Of a DNA stretch of 64,000 bases, positions 1 through 12,685 are shown piece after piece (position 1 is the stretch's first letter; every line of letters begins with the position of its first letter). The stretch is from Alisma plantago-aquatica (Eukaryota > Streptophyta > Magnoliopsida > Alismatales > Alismataceae). Under the pieces are notes generated by a model. It did not search any database and was not told the DNA's origin. It worked only from the letters and a program-made list of their open reading frames with translations. The stretch spans positions 262,846,001 through 262,910,000 of the forward strand of contig OY856414.1 in the NCBI GenBank assembly GCA_963693085.1. The letters run 5' to 3'. Made by a program: the position numbers and the translations under genes.

Positions 1-384
1 ACAATATGTTGTCAAAATTAGATGCAAGATTTTGGTTCCCCTACATACCAGTATAATTCATTATACTGGTCGACATTTTGTTTGTCGGTATTTTAGGTTT
101 ATCAGAAAGTGGATATTCTTTTAAAGTGACATTGAATGAATAAATCTCAATAAAGAATTGGAGGATTATAGATAGATAGTTACTTATCTGGGTAAAGTAC
201 CTCAAATCCTATATTTTTCAAGGTACGTGAAAAGAATTTTTTTATCCAGTTTCGAGCTTAGTTGTGGTAGAATTTATTAAATATTTTTTATTATTTGTAA
301 AAACATTGATCCTATTTTGGGATAGCAACTCTTAATTCTTGGTCTTCCTTAATTGGGGGGTTATCGGGAGGCAGGGTCGTTACA
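1..384 (+). repeat. Gypsy element E1, end of 5' LTR (left-truncated by window)
   Basis: This stretch aligns along its whole length with 7799-8180, the end of the LTR at 5023-8180, and it is followed by a primer binding site. It is therefore the last part of the 5' LTR of the same element. The LTR ends in the gttaca type of terminus at 384. By eye, roughly one position in eight or nine differs between the two LTR copies, including small indels, which indicates an old insertion. The start of this LTR lies outside the window. Confidence 0.88.
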
Positions 385-386
385 AT

Positions 387-398
387 TGGTATCAGAGC
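387..398 (+). other. Primer binding site of gypsy E1 (initiator Met tRNA)
   Basis: The 12 bases TGGTATCAGAGC are the standard plant retrotransposon primer site, complementary to the 3' end of initiator methionine tRNA. The site lies two bases after the LTR end and fixes both the LTR boundary and the plus orientation of E1. Confidence 0.93.
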
Positions 399-3300
399 GA
401 TGGTTTTCCATTTAATCTCTAATAATTATTAAATTTTACAAACTCTTTAGAACCCAAGGGATTTATTAGAGGATTTTCCAATGATGGAGGTGTATAGAAA
501 AGGATCACAATCTGGGTGCTGGCAAGATTTTCCTCTGCCACACTAGTCGGTCTACAAGGATTCTTGAATTCTATGTGACTTCCTGTCCAAAATCAGAAGA
601 TTTGACTTGAAATAGATACCTCTAGGTTTTCTCTTATCTATCTTCATCCCTTCTCTACCCCATTCATTGAATACCTTTAAGAGATTATGGTTTCTCTCTC
701 TCCACCACCCTCCTGAGTTTAGGGTAAGTATAATAAGGATTAAGGAATCCTCCACCAAATAATAAAAAGCATGTAAGAAAGATGCCATGGACATAAGTTT
801 TGATAATTAGAAACTCAGACTAAGTTTAGTTACATGCTTAGGTTGCATGGCTTGTGTTTCTATGCTATTAGTTATCCCTCAGGAGAACTCTAAGGTTAAA
901 CCATCTCATAGGATGAGGCAGAGAGTGATATCCTTGGAGAAAGAAGCCTCCATGAAGAGGAAGAGGCCTGACACATCCTCTGAGGATGGTTCTAACCCAA
1001 ACGCTAAGTGGTAGTTAGAGAAAGAGATGACAAGATGAGTTTGATACCTTAGTCTTCTATACCTTCAAGTAAGTGGGTTAGACTTACATGCTTGAAGTAA
1101 AGGTATTGAGTACCCATGAGAAAAATGAACTATGTGTGGTTGTTTGACCCTAGTTCCTTTTGGGTGACCGACCTTAGGTGGGTCATGCCTATTAGGGGTG
1201 AGGGATTGTTCTCTCATTGAGAGGGTTGATGGTGACTGTATAGGAACCCTAATGAGCATATATGAATAGAAAAAGGCATGCACCTACATCTAAGAGAGTG
1301 GCAGAAAGGCTGGAAGTGGGTTTTAGACCTAATCCATATAGGTTATGCCTGAGGTTTTATGAGATGAGCACACAGAGCTTTGGATAATCTTGGCCAGACA
1401 TAAGTTTTGATCATACGTTTCACCCATGTAGGGGTAGATGTATAGCCTTAAGAGCCGACCCATCTTCTGAGAAAGAACCTCCAATGGTAGAACCATATGT
1501 AGGGTTATCTCTAGAGAAAGAGCAAGACCCGATGAAGAAGGTTAGAAACCTAGACTGCGAGACATGAGGAATCATGAGAAGTTGGGTATGGTATGACCTG
1601 GTTTAGATGACCTTGAGTAGATAGATGTGGTTGCCTCATGCATGATCCTTGGAGGCTTGTTGTACCTTGGATGTTTTTAGATGAACCAAACCCCAGAAAG
1701 GAGATAGAGGCTTCATGAACGAATGTACAGACGATATGAGTACCTACCTTTTATGAGTAGGAAGAAGAGTTCCATAGACCCTAAAAAGGGTATGGTAACA
1801 AGTTGTGAGGTCTCGTACCCAGTTGGTTTTTCTAGTGTAGGACTCTAAAGGTGTTCATGTGGAAGAGTGTTAGGATGTGTATGCTCTACCTAGTATAGAT
1901 TCGGTTCATGGTTGAATAGAAGAGCATTCAGTTAGTCATCTAATACATAAGAGGTGAACTTGGGGTTCTTGAACCAAAGAGGGGAAGTAGCAGTAACTGG
2001 TGCACATGATGCTCATGAGAATGATTGAGTTCATAGGAATTGAACATGGCGCCCCCCATGTTTTAGAACAAAGGAAACCCCACAGGAAACGAGATATGTG
2101 TTTGATGAACCCCTCACACATGTTTGTAACATGTGCCTGTATGAGATTGGTCCAACCTTGAGTAATGATGAACAAGTATGACATGCCAAGGAACTAAGAA
2201 TGGTTTAATAGGTTGTCTTCTTACTAGCCATGAGCGTAAGCAACATGATAGGGCTAAGAATATACAAGATGATGTAAACCTTGGAGATAAGAATGTATTG
2301 TGACCTTTGAGAGATAGTTTTCTCCCATCCTGGGAAGGGAAAGTTCATGTAGGGTGAGCACCAACTTTTGTTTAGGTTTGAGGTAACCTAAAGAGGTCAC
2401 TTATAAGAGCTTGATGAGCTAAGTGGAGAGAACATAGTATGATCATGGATCTATAGATCTATGTGTGACCATCTCTTAAGGGGCATGAAGATATGTTTCC
2501 ATGGAGGTAACCCATATGGGGCCATACTGAGATAGGTAGGTCACCATGATTCCTATGAGGGATGCAAAATTAACCATGAATGCCCAAAGAGAGGATGGAT
2601 ATTTGGGTGAGGATTCAAGAATGAGATGTGCTTGAGTATCAACATAGGAGCCACGAGCTACAGTAGAATCCTAAGCCAACCCTAAGGTCAAGTAGGGATA
2701 AGACCGATGGGAGTAGGAGTTGTATGTTCCCTGAATGCACAAGACCATAGGGTCGGGAGGTAACATCTACCTTTGCCCGAGGCCCATGGGTTATGAGGTT
2801 GGACACCTTCATGAGTTCATGGGGCCTAAGGGGTAAATGTGAGAGGCATTCCCTAGATGCATAAGGGTCAGATCACCCCAAAAGTACCGACACCCTAGAG
2901 ACCTTGAGGATATGACTAAGGGTTGTACATAAGAGAAATCTTAAGATCTAGAGGTGATGGGAAAAGTCTTCCCATGGGTGTAGACCCATAATGGAGATGT
3001 TCATGGTGAGGAGTCATGTGAAGTATGTTTCAACTTAGATTGGAAAGAGTGATGGTGATGTGTGATGCACCATCTCTACTCTTGGAATGAGATGAACTCT
3101 ATATTTGGACTACAACCAAATGCTTATTCCATATTGTTATAGGTGTGGGAGACAGGACAAAACAAATGCCATATACTAAGGATAGAGGTGATATGAGTTG
3201 AAACCCTTCTACGATGTTTGAGGATGGAAGATGCACCACACCTTTTGAAAGTACATGGGATAGATGGTTTGGATACACAAAGAGAACAGAGGTAATATGA

Positions 3301-3437
3301 GGACGTACCTCTCTAGAAGTGGTTTGGAATCTATGAGTTATAAGTTTGGGTTTGATGAGATCAAATTTTTCTTGACTTAGATAGATCGAAATTGGATATA
3401 AGGATGATGAGGGGAGTATATGAAGGTTTATGTTTTC

Positions 3438-3491
3438 ACCATCACCTAGCATATAAGGAAACTTATGTGGTACCAGATGCTCTTAGCCGAG
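3438..3491 (+). pseudogene. End of RNase H domain, gypsy E1
   Basis: The plus-strand translation ends in VVPDALSR, matching the conserved end of the Ty3/gypsy RNase H (consensus VVADALSR). The preceding tyrosine-histidine-proline-glycine element is degraded to a run of histidines. The same segment occurs in E2 at about 47167-47221. The upstream RNase H and RT residues are too decayed to place. Confidence 0.75.
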
Positions 3492-3855
3492 ACACAACTC
3501 AGGTGTGCAACTGTCTTGTATATCTAGTAGATAGATTGGAAGGGGTTTCTAGGTGAACCCTATGATTGTTAGAAGATGAGACCTATGTGGCTAACACCCA
3601 TATACAACCTGACCCGTTGTTCAAGTTAATGGTTACTCAGTTAGCCAACCCAGAGCTTGATGAGGTAAAATGGTTGTTTTAAGAATCTTAGATACACCTC
3701 TCAGGAGAAGAAGGTGGTGAAACCTGCTACTAGAGTGCTTTAGGGTTTCTGAGGATTCAACCTTGAGGAATCAGGTCCTGCAAGAAGCTCATGATTTTAA
3801 GTGCATCATACACCGTGGTACTACCAAGATGGTTATGGTTTGTGGTGGTACCTAG

Positions 3856-4480
3856 AAGAAGGATATAGAGTTGCATGTGGCCAGTTGCCATACATGTGAG
3901 AGGGTGAAGACTGAATACTAGTAACCCAGTAGGTTGCTATAGATAATGAAGAGTCCCCAAGAGGGAATGGGAGCAGAGAATCATGGACATTGTGGTGGGT
4001 CTCCCCTGGACCAAGAGAGGTCATGATGCAATACATGTTATGATAGATTGCCTTACCAAGTCGACACATTCTAGTATGACAAGATCTGGATGATCCGTAT
4101 ATTTGAGAGAGAGAGAGATGGTTTAACTACATACTAATTCAAGTTCAAATGGTCTTGAGTGTGGCCTTAAGTTCACTTCCATGTTATGGAAGTAGGTGTA
4201 AGGAGAACTCGATGCTAGGTTGAAGTTTAGTACAACATATCACCCATGAATGATGGACAGTCAAGAGAGTATGATCCAGACTTTAGAGGGTCTGATGATA
4301 GCATGTGCGCTTGTTCAAGGTGATTTGTGGGAGTAGTGTCTGACCCTAGCAGAGTTTGCTTGTTATGATAGCCACCATACCCAATATTGGGATGTAAGAA
4401 GCCTTGTAAGGGAGGTCGAGTCGGTCACCGCTTCATTAGGATGATGTCGGTGAGAGGACCTTGTGAAGGTCAGAGAGACC
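3856..4480 (+). pseudogene. Integrase remnant, gypsy E1
   Basis: The frame from 3856 reads KKDIELHVASCHTCERVKTE. It contains the C-x2-C half of the integrase HHCC zinc finger (cysteine codons 3886-3888 and 3895-3897). Two stops follow at 3919-3924. After a frameshift the core resumes as WEQRIMDIVVGLPWTKRGHD, with the first catalytic aspartate at 3986-3988. Around 4183-4300 the second core segment is visible (FST-TYHP followed by QTLEGLM), but the expected asparagine/threonine-aspartate-glycine stretch is damaged. The product would insert retroviral cDNA into chromatin. This copy cannot be functional. Confidence 0.87.
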
Positions 4481-4884
4481 ATAATGTATGCATATGAAGT
4501 TGCTTTGATCGAGCAATGGCTGAGAAAGCCTAGGTTTGACAAGAGTCGTGAGATGATGCAAAGTAGACTGACATGCAGTGCACTATGGGTGAACATGTGT
4601 TACGAAAACCACACCCATTTGAGCTATAGATGAGAAAGTTGAGTCCCCGATACATGGGTCCATTTGAGATGGGTTGGTGGAGTTTCTTATGTTTAGCCTT
4701 ACCCCTCAGGATAAAATGATGTATGATGTGTTCCATATGTCTGATCTAGAGAACTATGTGATGTACCCAAGCCACGTGCTGATCATTGAACCTATTGAGC
4801 TCTCCAAGGGATGCTAGCATGTCCTGAGTCACCTATGAGGATTCTAGATACCAAGGTGAATGAACTTAGATGTAAAAATTTAAG

Positions 4885-4980
4885 ATGATAAAGGTTCTTT
4901 GGAAGCACCATGGAGAGGATGAAGCCACATGGGAGCCAATGATGGACATGGGAAAGTCTTATCCTGATTGTTTGTATGTT
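4885..4980 (+). pseudogene. Chromodomain remnant at pol C-terminus, gypsy E1
   Basis: An open stretch reads KVLWKHHGEDEATWEP and continues to a YPDCL end. This matches the second half of the chromodomain of plant chromoviral integrases (typical pattern KVLWRNH---EATWE---M---YP-LF). In these elements the domain is thought to direct integration to heterochromatin. The stop of the open frame lies inside the 3' LTR. It is the best preserved coding patch of E1. Confidence 0.82.
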
Positions 4981-5009
4981 TGGTGGAATTTTGAGGGAAA
5001 AATTCCTAT

Positions 5010-5022
5010 AAGAGGGGAAGGA
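5010..5022 (+). other. Polypurine tract of gypsy E1
   Basis: AAGAGGGGAAGGA is an uninterrupted purine run immediately before the TG start of the 3' LTR, where the plus-strand primer of reverse transcription is expected. Confidence 0.85.
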
Positions 5023-5848
5023 TGCTACCACCCTAATTTTGGGTCTATATGGTTTGAGATGCAATTTATCCAATAATGTATGATTATGAAATTGTATGAT
5101 TTATGTGTATTGAATGGATTTACCTAGAAATATTTCCTTTAAATGAGTAATCTTTGGGATCCTAATAAGTTAGTGAGTCCAATGTGATAAAAGGAAAGAA
5201 AAGATGAAAGAAATCGAACAAAGCATAAAAATGAAAACAAATTAAAATAATAATAAGAATTAAGTAGAATTATGTAGAAAGTGGCATGGATGCTCTCTAT
5301 TTATTAGTTTTCCTATGCATATGGTTTCTAATGAGGAAGGCAGTTGAAATAAAGAAACATAGCCAAGTTGGGAAGAGAAAATAATTAATTTGATGCCTTA
5401 AATAAATCAAATAAAGCCCTTTCTTAAAGGGACAAGAATTAGTATTTAACTTGTGTATTTTATTAAATCTTTCCCAGACTGAGAATAAGTAATAGAAGCC
5501 TTTCCTTAAAACTTGGATTAAGGGGGTACATCTATGAGAGAAAAAAAATGAACAATAGCAATAATATAAATAGAAAATCATGAAAAGCCTACTAAGGTTG
5601 ATGATTGATAATCTAATTATGTGACAAATACACTTTCCTTTAAGGTAATGATTTACTAACCCAATTTCTTAATGGGAAGGAGATGGCCAATTATAAAGAA
5701 GAGAAGAAGAAAGGAAATTGGAACATGATTATAGAAGGAGGTAGGAAACAAGGTATTAGAAAAAAATAATTTAATTTTATATTGGGACCACACATCCCTT
5801 CTTTCCTTCTCGATTCCATATCTTAACCACTAAGATCCCTTCCAAGGT

Positions 5849-5857
5849 CTATATAAG
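5849..5857 (+). promoter_or_regulatory. TATA box in E1 LTR
   Basis: CTATATAAG lies about 0.83 kb into the LTR. Equivalent boxes occur in the other three long LTRs (38891, 42692, 57576), each just upstream of the GC-rich block, as expected for the U3/R core promoter. Confidence 0.6.
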
Positions 5858-7542
5858 GATCATATGAATCCTCGCAAATGAAACTAGACATGTTTCTCTG
5901 GTTTTACTTGTCCATGAGAAACCCCACGTTGGTCCTTGTTCTTTGGGACCCTCACCTACTTAGAGAATCAACGTAGTAGTCATCGCGAATGGTGGCATGG
6001 TTCCTCGAAGAATGCAAGTTGGACATATCATACTCTCCACAATCGTCCCCACAACGGGTTACAAGGAGAGTTCGTAGACTATCGTCGACTAAAAGTCTTC
6101 CTCACTGATAGTTCCATGGAGGACATGCCTCAGAGTTGGCTAGAGATGTACAAACCCCATACAATATGTGGAGGACCTTAGTCACCACCAGATCAGGCTC
6201 CAAACCAGGTAAACACTCATCCCTAGGACCCATGCTACTCCACTCCTGTCCCGCCTTAGCCTCCCCCAGCTTAGCCGCCGCAAGCCCCAAGGGTTGTCCT
6301 AAGTCTGACAGAGGGTTGGGACACCACCCTGACCTGCTCTGCGATCCTCGAGCCCCAAATCCTGGGAGCCAATCATCATGTTGACCCTCCCGCGACAGCG
6401 CGCAGTCACGTCGGGAGGTAGGAGGAGATGGGGGGTCTTTTGACCAGACCGCCCCTGGGCACATGGTAATCCAAGCCTCTACGTGAGGGGAAATTGTGTC
6501 TTTTTTTTGTAATTCTATCTGGGTCCATGCATTTAGATAAGTGGGAGTTGGTCACTGACGTGGCATTATCCTATTGGTCGAATAAGATTAATATTGAAAT
6601 AATAATAGGAAATGATTGTTAACTCAAATAGATGCATGTTATATATGAAAATTGATAAAAAATGCATGAAATCCAGTAAAAATTTAATGGAAGCCTAATT
6701 CTTCTTGAAATTCAATAAGGATATAAAGATATAATCTTTAATGGTTTAATTGATGAAAAACCCTAAGAATTGATGATAATTAGATCTAATAATGTTCTTT
6801 GGATGTTATGAGCAAATATTAACTTGTTGTTAATAAAAGAGATAATTAGGTCTAAAAAGATGATCTTTATGCATAATTGGCTTAAATTAGGGTTCCATGT
6901 ACATGAATATGCATTAATGGGCCCAAAAACCCTAATTTTAATAATTATGACTTTTAATGGTTTTAATTGTGCAAATCCATGAATAAGATAGAGGTATGTT
7001 GTTACAAAGCCAATTTGAGTATAAAAGGTCCTTAATGGGGATAATTTGAGTAATTAGGGTTTTTATGAGTAGAAAAGCTATTTTAGGGTTTGTTGACCTA
7101 AAAAGGATAAAGTTTGAAAATTTGATCTAAGAAGCCCTAATGAATCCTAATGAGACTTAGAAACCTTGTAAAGGTGTCCCAAGCCAATAATGAGTTGTTT
7201 GGGATATGTTTGTGACAATTACATATTATACATGTTTTCAGGATCAATGTATGCTTGACTAATTGATTGTCTTGCTTGATTGGACATCTAGTTGGATTTG
7301 AATATATTGCTTCTTTGAGATCTCCAAAATAGGTATGTGGTTATGCTTATAACTAATCACGCTAGGTTCATGGTGATTTCTGAAGTTTTACCGATTGCTT
7401 GAATTTAACTGCTTGGTTGTCATTTATTTCATGCAACTATAAAGGGACTATGACTATCACCATAAATATATGTGCATGACTATCTCAGATCCTAGTCCTC
7501 CTCTATTGATTTGATGATGATGAGATGGATGACCTAGTTCAT

Positions 7543-7668
7543 GGTCTACCCTTGGGGTAGGATCATCAGGTTATCATGAGTTAATGTGTTGGTCTATTCT
7601 TAGGTAGGACCATACGACTACACAACCCTATGTAGTGATCTATCTATAAGGTAGGATCATGGGGGTTA
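7543..7668 (+). repeat. Degenerate tandem repeats in E1 LTR
   Basis: Three imperfect units each contain GGTCTA or a variant followed by GGTAGGATCAT or a variant (starting near 7543, 7592 and 7638). The same place in the other LTRs holds a different repeat built on GAGAGGTGACCC. Confidence 0.6.
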
Positions 7669-8180
7669 TTTGAGATCTACCATATGAGAGAGGTAGTATC
7701 CGTGTCCACTGTAGGGATAGCACAAAGGCAAGGATATGTAGGGATTGAGTAGTCATGTTTAAAACGTAAAGTTTGATTTGTTAAATCATAATTTGATTGC
7801 AATATGTTGTCACAATTAGATGCAAGATTTTGGTTCCCCCACATACCAGTATAGTTCATTATATTGATCAACGTTTTGTTTGCGGTGTTTTAGGTTTATC
7901 AGAAAGTGTACATTCCTTTAAAGTGACATTGAATTAATAAAGCTCAATAAAGAATTGGAGTATAGTAGATAGATAGTTTCTTATCTGGGTAAAGTCCCTC
8001 AAATCCTATACTTTTCAAGGCTTGTGAAAAGCAAATTTTTATCCTATTTCAAGCTTAGTTGTGGTAGAATTAATTAATTATTTTTGATTATTTGCAAAAC
8101 CATTGATCCTATTTTGGGAAAGCGACTCTGACTTCTTAGTCTTCCTTAATTGGGGCTTATTAAGAGGCGGGGTTGTTATA

Positions 8181-10638
8181 AAATGCATTTCTAGAATACA
8201 TAATGATGTTTATCTAGACTCTTTTGGTTACTGAACCAATAGAGACATGCAATTCCTATTTATTGGGCAATATGACATACACATTTTTCACTAAATGTAG
8301 TGGGAGAGCAAGTATTCTATTTGGGCTTATACATATTGATGTATATAAACCTTTTAGAATAAATGCTAGAGGTAGTTAATAGTACCTCTTTATATTTAGT
8401 AATGATATCAATAAATATAGTGACTTGTATTTAAAGAAATACAAATATGATTCTCTTGAAGTGTTCATGAAGATCATGAATGTAGTACCAAACCATTTGG
8501 TAAAGGTATTAAGATACCTTGATATGATCAATGTTGAAATAGCTTACACCAAGAGTTTTAGGACCTTCTGGAAAGACTATGATAGTGTATCACAATGAAC
8601 TCCACTTAAAACATAGTGATGTATATAAAGAAGGAATCACACCCTAATGAGTCATGATGTGATTATCAATTGATCCAATCTTATAATTTCCTTTTTGGTA
8701 CATGCATTACACTAAAACATTGTACTCTCTAAAATGGTTCAAAAGACACATTATGAGATATGGAAAGGGAGGGTCCCAAGAAGTCTTTATAATGATTAGG
8801 ATTAAAACTTATACAATAAAATAGTTTTTTGAAGGCTTTATCCATAAATTGGATAAATGTTAGTCCGACTACTACTTTCATCTCAATCCAATAACAAAAT
8901 GTTTGTTGTTAGTATGGCTGAATTTCTGATGAGAAATTTAATTCCAAATGAATCAGTGGGAGTAAGTCAACACAAAAAATTGAACCTAAAGAGGTATAGT
9001 AAGGATAATGAGAATCACAAATTGTTGTGGAATTTCAAATTCTTAATGTAACACACAACCTCATAAATCTAGTAGAACATGCCTTGAGATCAAAAGATTG
9101 TGAATCTTATTACTCATAACGGATATGAGTTGGTCATAATATGATGAGCCAACAATTGACTAGAAGCTATTGGGTACCTAAATCTGAGAAATGTCTTAAG
9201 GCCATTGTATCCAAAATGGAGTCCATGTACACTAACAAGGTATGACCTTGGTAGTACCACCTAAAGGGATAAAACCAACAGGGTGCAAATGGGTTTTCAA
9301 GATGAAGACTGACATGGATAACCTATAAGAGCAGATTGGTTATAAAGGATGTTGGACAAGTTCAAAGTATTGAACATGATCAAATCTCTTAACCAACTGA
9401 CATGGTTAAGTCCATTAGGATCATGCTTGCCATTGCAACTTATTAAGACTATGGGATTTGGCATGTGGATATTAAAACCACATTACTTACAAGGAATATT
9501 TTTGAGGATGTGTACCTGATACAACTTGAAGGTTTATAACTCCATTAAAATGCAAATAAAGTCTATAAGCTACAAAGGGACAATCAATGTGATTGAAGCA
9601 AGCGTCACAAAACTGAAATATTTAATTTGACAAGATAGTCAAAGAGTTTTATTTGAGTCAAAATTAAGATGAAATTTTTGAGTACAAAATATTTAGTGGG
9701 AGAATATTTATATTCCACATATTGATGGGAACAACATTTCAATACTAAGTGTATTGAAAACTGGCATGGAAAGTACCTGATCTAAAAGGATTAGGTGAAG
9801 CATCCTATGTGATATGGATTGAGGTCTATAGAGATAGATGGGGAAAGCTTCTTGACCTAAGAAAGAGCAAATACATTGGCGAGGTGCTCAATGAGAGAAA
9901 ATTCAGGATTAGTCTCTCAAGAGCCCTATGTTCCAATTGTCATGAAGAATAGGAAAACAAGAGTAGATGCCATGTGCATTTCACAAACTAGATCTATCAT
10001 GTAATATAATGTACTCATCCCTTTATTTTGTATGCATTGGACATGACAAGGTGATATCTGGTAGATTCTAATGAAGGCCACTGGAATGCCATAAAGAACA
10101 TCCATAAGTACTTGAGAAGAACTTAGGACCAATTCCTAAATTATGGTAATTAGGAAGAGTTGGGTGTAAAGGTTTACACCGATGTAAGCCTAAAAAATGA
10201 CAAAGAAAATTAATGATCGCAATCTAAAATTTGTGTTTGAGCATATAACTTAGAACTGTAAGTTGGCAAAGTTCTGAATTACATACTATTATTTGATTTC
10301 TACAATAGAAGTCAAGTGTCCTGGTGTTGTGAACAAAACACATGATACTGTATGGTTCTAGAAGTTCATATAAATGAACTTATATAATGTTCCAACCATT
10401 CATAACACAATAGAAATACTATTAAAACAATGGAGAGTTGTGCAAGAAATATCAGATAGCATACTATGACAATTCCATCTCATGTGAGATGGCGTACATC
10501 GAAGAGATGTTGAATGCCTTATAGCAACTAAAGGAAAATTATTGCTAAACCACTAGACACGATAGAAACATGATGGACATGTTTAGATCACTTAGAATAA
10601 GATTTGTGGGTGATTGTATTTAAGTGAAAGTGTGAGTT
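8181..10638 (+). pseudogene. Ty1/copia pol remnant, copia-1 (integrase to RNase H)
   Basis: The order integrase, RT, RNase H identifies Ty1/copia. At 8181-8470 the plus frame gives TCNSYLLGNMTYTFF and then LIHIDVYKPF, matching the integrase zinc-finger end and core start. At 8725-8780 comes the TPYE-W-G region of late integrase. At 9265-9360 GCKWVFKMKTDMD is the RT N-terminus. At 9420-9535 a decayed DIKT-L---IFEDVYLIQLEG segment is the RT palm. At 9790-9890 come the Y-I-IEVYRDR and LLDLRKSKYI motifs, and at 10130-10330 the RNase H (KGLHRCK region). Stops are numerous. The 5' half of the element lies left of E1, outside the window. Confidence 0.87.
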
Positions 10639-12685
10639 TGTTGGTATGTATGCCCAAAGAGCCAATCATATGATGAGCCAATCATATGATGATTGTGATG
10701 GCATATCTTGTAAATAATTTGATTAATAATAAAGGAAATCTTCCAATTTATTATTTTTCCTTTAGTTATGAGATAATGATGAAACATAATGAATGTCTAA
10801 AGAATTACATTACTCATGATGTATGTCTTTGGGTTGATGACCTTAACAATGAGATAATACAAATGTTAAGAGTATGTACACTCTTGTTATGTCCCTAGTC
10901 AAATGTTGTTGTGGAAGGTTGATAGACAACACTAACACATAAGATGAGTGTGTGTTTTGGTTGATGACAAAGTCTCATTAGTCATGATATGTGATATCTA
11001 ACACAATAAATGTATATGTGTTGAAGAACAATATATCAGATAGACCTACCTTTAGAGTGACACATGGAAACCATATTGGTAGTTAGAATCATCTCTCATA
11101 GTGGTGGTGGTGATTGTGATTCTTAAACCTAAAATCATTACATTCATCACATGTTGTTTGATGTACTTTAACATCATCCACTATGACTTTGAATAAGGGT
11201 TACCATAAAGGTGGTGCTCGGGTACATTGTGACTGATGGGGATGAATGTGAGTGATGTAGATGGGATTTGTTCCTCCTACATGAGTTTGATATCCTGGCC
11301 ACTTGATAAGTGATACTGAGAAAAGCATGTGCATACACATGTGAATCAATATATGATATTGAGGTCACATATATCCTATTCAATCTGCTCCAAATCAAGG
11401 AGCATGGATTGAACATTGAGAGGATGATGACTCCATGCCTTGAATTCAATCTAGATATCAATGAAAAAAGAATTATACAATCATTATAACAACAACCACA
11501 AATTGTAGGTTGAAGTTGTTGTCCAACTTTATGGATTACTTGGGTAGCAATGATGTATTTCTAGATACCGCTCATTGCTTGTGATGTTATAACTTAGTTA
11601 TGGACATTCACTGCCAACGTAACTTGGAACCTATAGGGTCACACACATAGGATACACTTGGAATAAGAGTTTAATCATGAATCATATTTAAACTTGATTA
11701 CTAAAGTGAATATATTTTTTATTTAAACAAAAATTGACTAGATGGGCAATGAACTGACCGGTTCAAGTGTTGAACCAATCAGTTGGAGTGTCAAGTTTAT
11801 TGAAATTGCATTGGCTGGATATTGGTTGAACTGTAGCATGAAATGACCGGTTCACCGAGTGAAACAATCGGCTCAATGGTCCCAAATGACCGGTTCTTGT
11901 AATGAACCACACAGTTCATTGATCAATTCTATTCCACTTAAGATTAGTGCTAAAATCATGTCGAACATTAATTGAATATTAATTAACAATACAATTGTGA
12001 TTGGGAAACATGATGAACTGACCAATTTAAGGGTTGAACCGATCGGTTCACATGCCAACTGATTGGTTCACATGTGAACCAACCATTTAGCCGCTCGGAT
12101 GATGCAAAAATTTATAAAATTCTGGTCCCTTCCACTCCCACTCGGATTGGGAACCCTGACCCTAACCCTCCTATAAATATAGGGGTATTGGGGGCTTCTC
12201 AGACACATCAGTTAGCTTTGACAATTGTTGTCTGCTCTAGTTGAGGTAATTGAGAAGCTGAGCAAGTCCTACCCAATAAAGGGAAGGATAGCAAGGGAGA
12301 AAAATTGTGGGAGAGCAAGTTGGTGCTAGTACACCAATGAGAAGGGACTAATCCTTCTTGTCAGTTCTTCTAGAACGACAGGAGTTTCTAGTGGTTTGTG
12401 TGGACTATTATAGAGGCAAGGAGGCTTTGTCTGTTGATTAGGAGGACAAGGTCAATCACTGTCAGTGGTGATCAACCAGGAGCTCCTGGTGATTTTGCTT
12501 GGTGTGATTTGAAGAGAGACACACAATACTGTGACAATATAGTCGCTAGACTTTCTCCAAGAGCAGGTATGACCTTGTATACCATCTTTCCCATTATATA
12601 GTTATGTACATGATTGTTTGTTATCAAGGAATATGACAGATAATGTTTTTATTTCCTCTGCCTATCTGCTTTATATTTTCCAACA
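10639..12685 (+). repeat. Copia-1 3' LTR (about 2.05 kb)
   Basis: The LTR begins TGTTGGTATGTATG after the pol tail and a short purine-rich stretch, and ends TTTTCCAACA at 12685, giving the TGTTGG...CCAACA ends common in Tork/Angela-type copia elements. It is homologous to the LTR starting at 29054. A cluster of GACCGGTTCA-type palindromic motifs occupies 11752-12094. TATA-like sequence (CTATAAATATAGG) at about 12170 precedes the likely transcription start. The end is assigned from the terminal motif only, because the matching target duplication is outside the window. Confidence 0.75.
11752..12094 (+). repeat. Cluster of GACCGGTTCA / TGAACCGATCGGTT motifs in copia-1 LTR
   Basis: At least four modules pair a GACCGGTTCA-like half with a TGAACC...GGTT half 8-20 bases later (near 11756, 11844, 11887, 12017 and 12060). 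The motifs are near-palindromic and lie upstream of the TATA-like sequence, in the U3 position. The corresponding part of copia-2 carries a different motif set. Confidence 0.75.

Larger units (their letters stand above)
385..5022 (+). pseudogene. Decayed gag-pol of Ty3/gypsy chromovirus E1 (Tekay/Del-like)
   Basis: The 4.6-kb internal region is the right size for one gag-pol frame but carries stops and frameshifts throughout. I could not recognise gag, protease or the RT core in the first 3 kb. From about 3.4 kb the pol order is clear: end of RNase H, integrase zinc finger, integrase catalytic core, then a C-terminal chromodomain just before the 3' LTR. That order defines Ty3/gypsy (integrase after RT-RNase H), and the chromodomain makes it a chromovirus. 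With LTRs over 3 kb, Tekay/Del is the best clade guess. The same internal sequence recurs in E2 and E3, with some stops at identical places. Confidence 0.85.
5023..8180 (+). repeat. Gypsy element E1, complete 3' LTR (3158 bp)
   Basis: The LTR starts TGCTACCACCC directly after the polypurine tract (other copies start TGTTACAACCCC) and ends GTTGTTATA at 8180 (other copies GTCGTTACA). Inside are a TATA box at about 5849, a GC-rich block at 6100-6480, several telobox-like AAACCCTA motifs at 6750-7100 and degenerate tandem repeats at 7543-7668. The following five bases (aaatg) would be the target duplication, but its partner lies left of the window. Copia-1 integrase sequence begins right after the LTR, so E1 sits inside copia-1. 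Confidence 0.9.

Noticed and set aside
3133..3160. TGTTATAGGTGTGGG read as a gag zinc knuckle (C-Y-R-C-G)
   Set aside because: It lies just before the RNase H end, far from gag. The remaining Cys/His residues are missing and E2 and E3 do not keep the motif.
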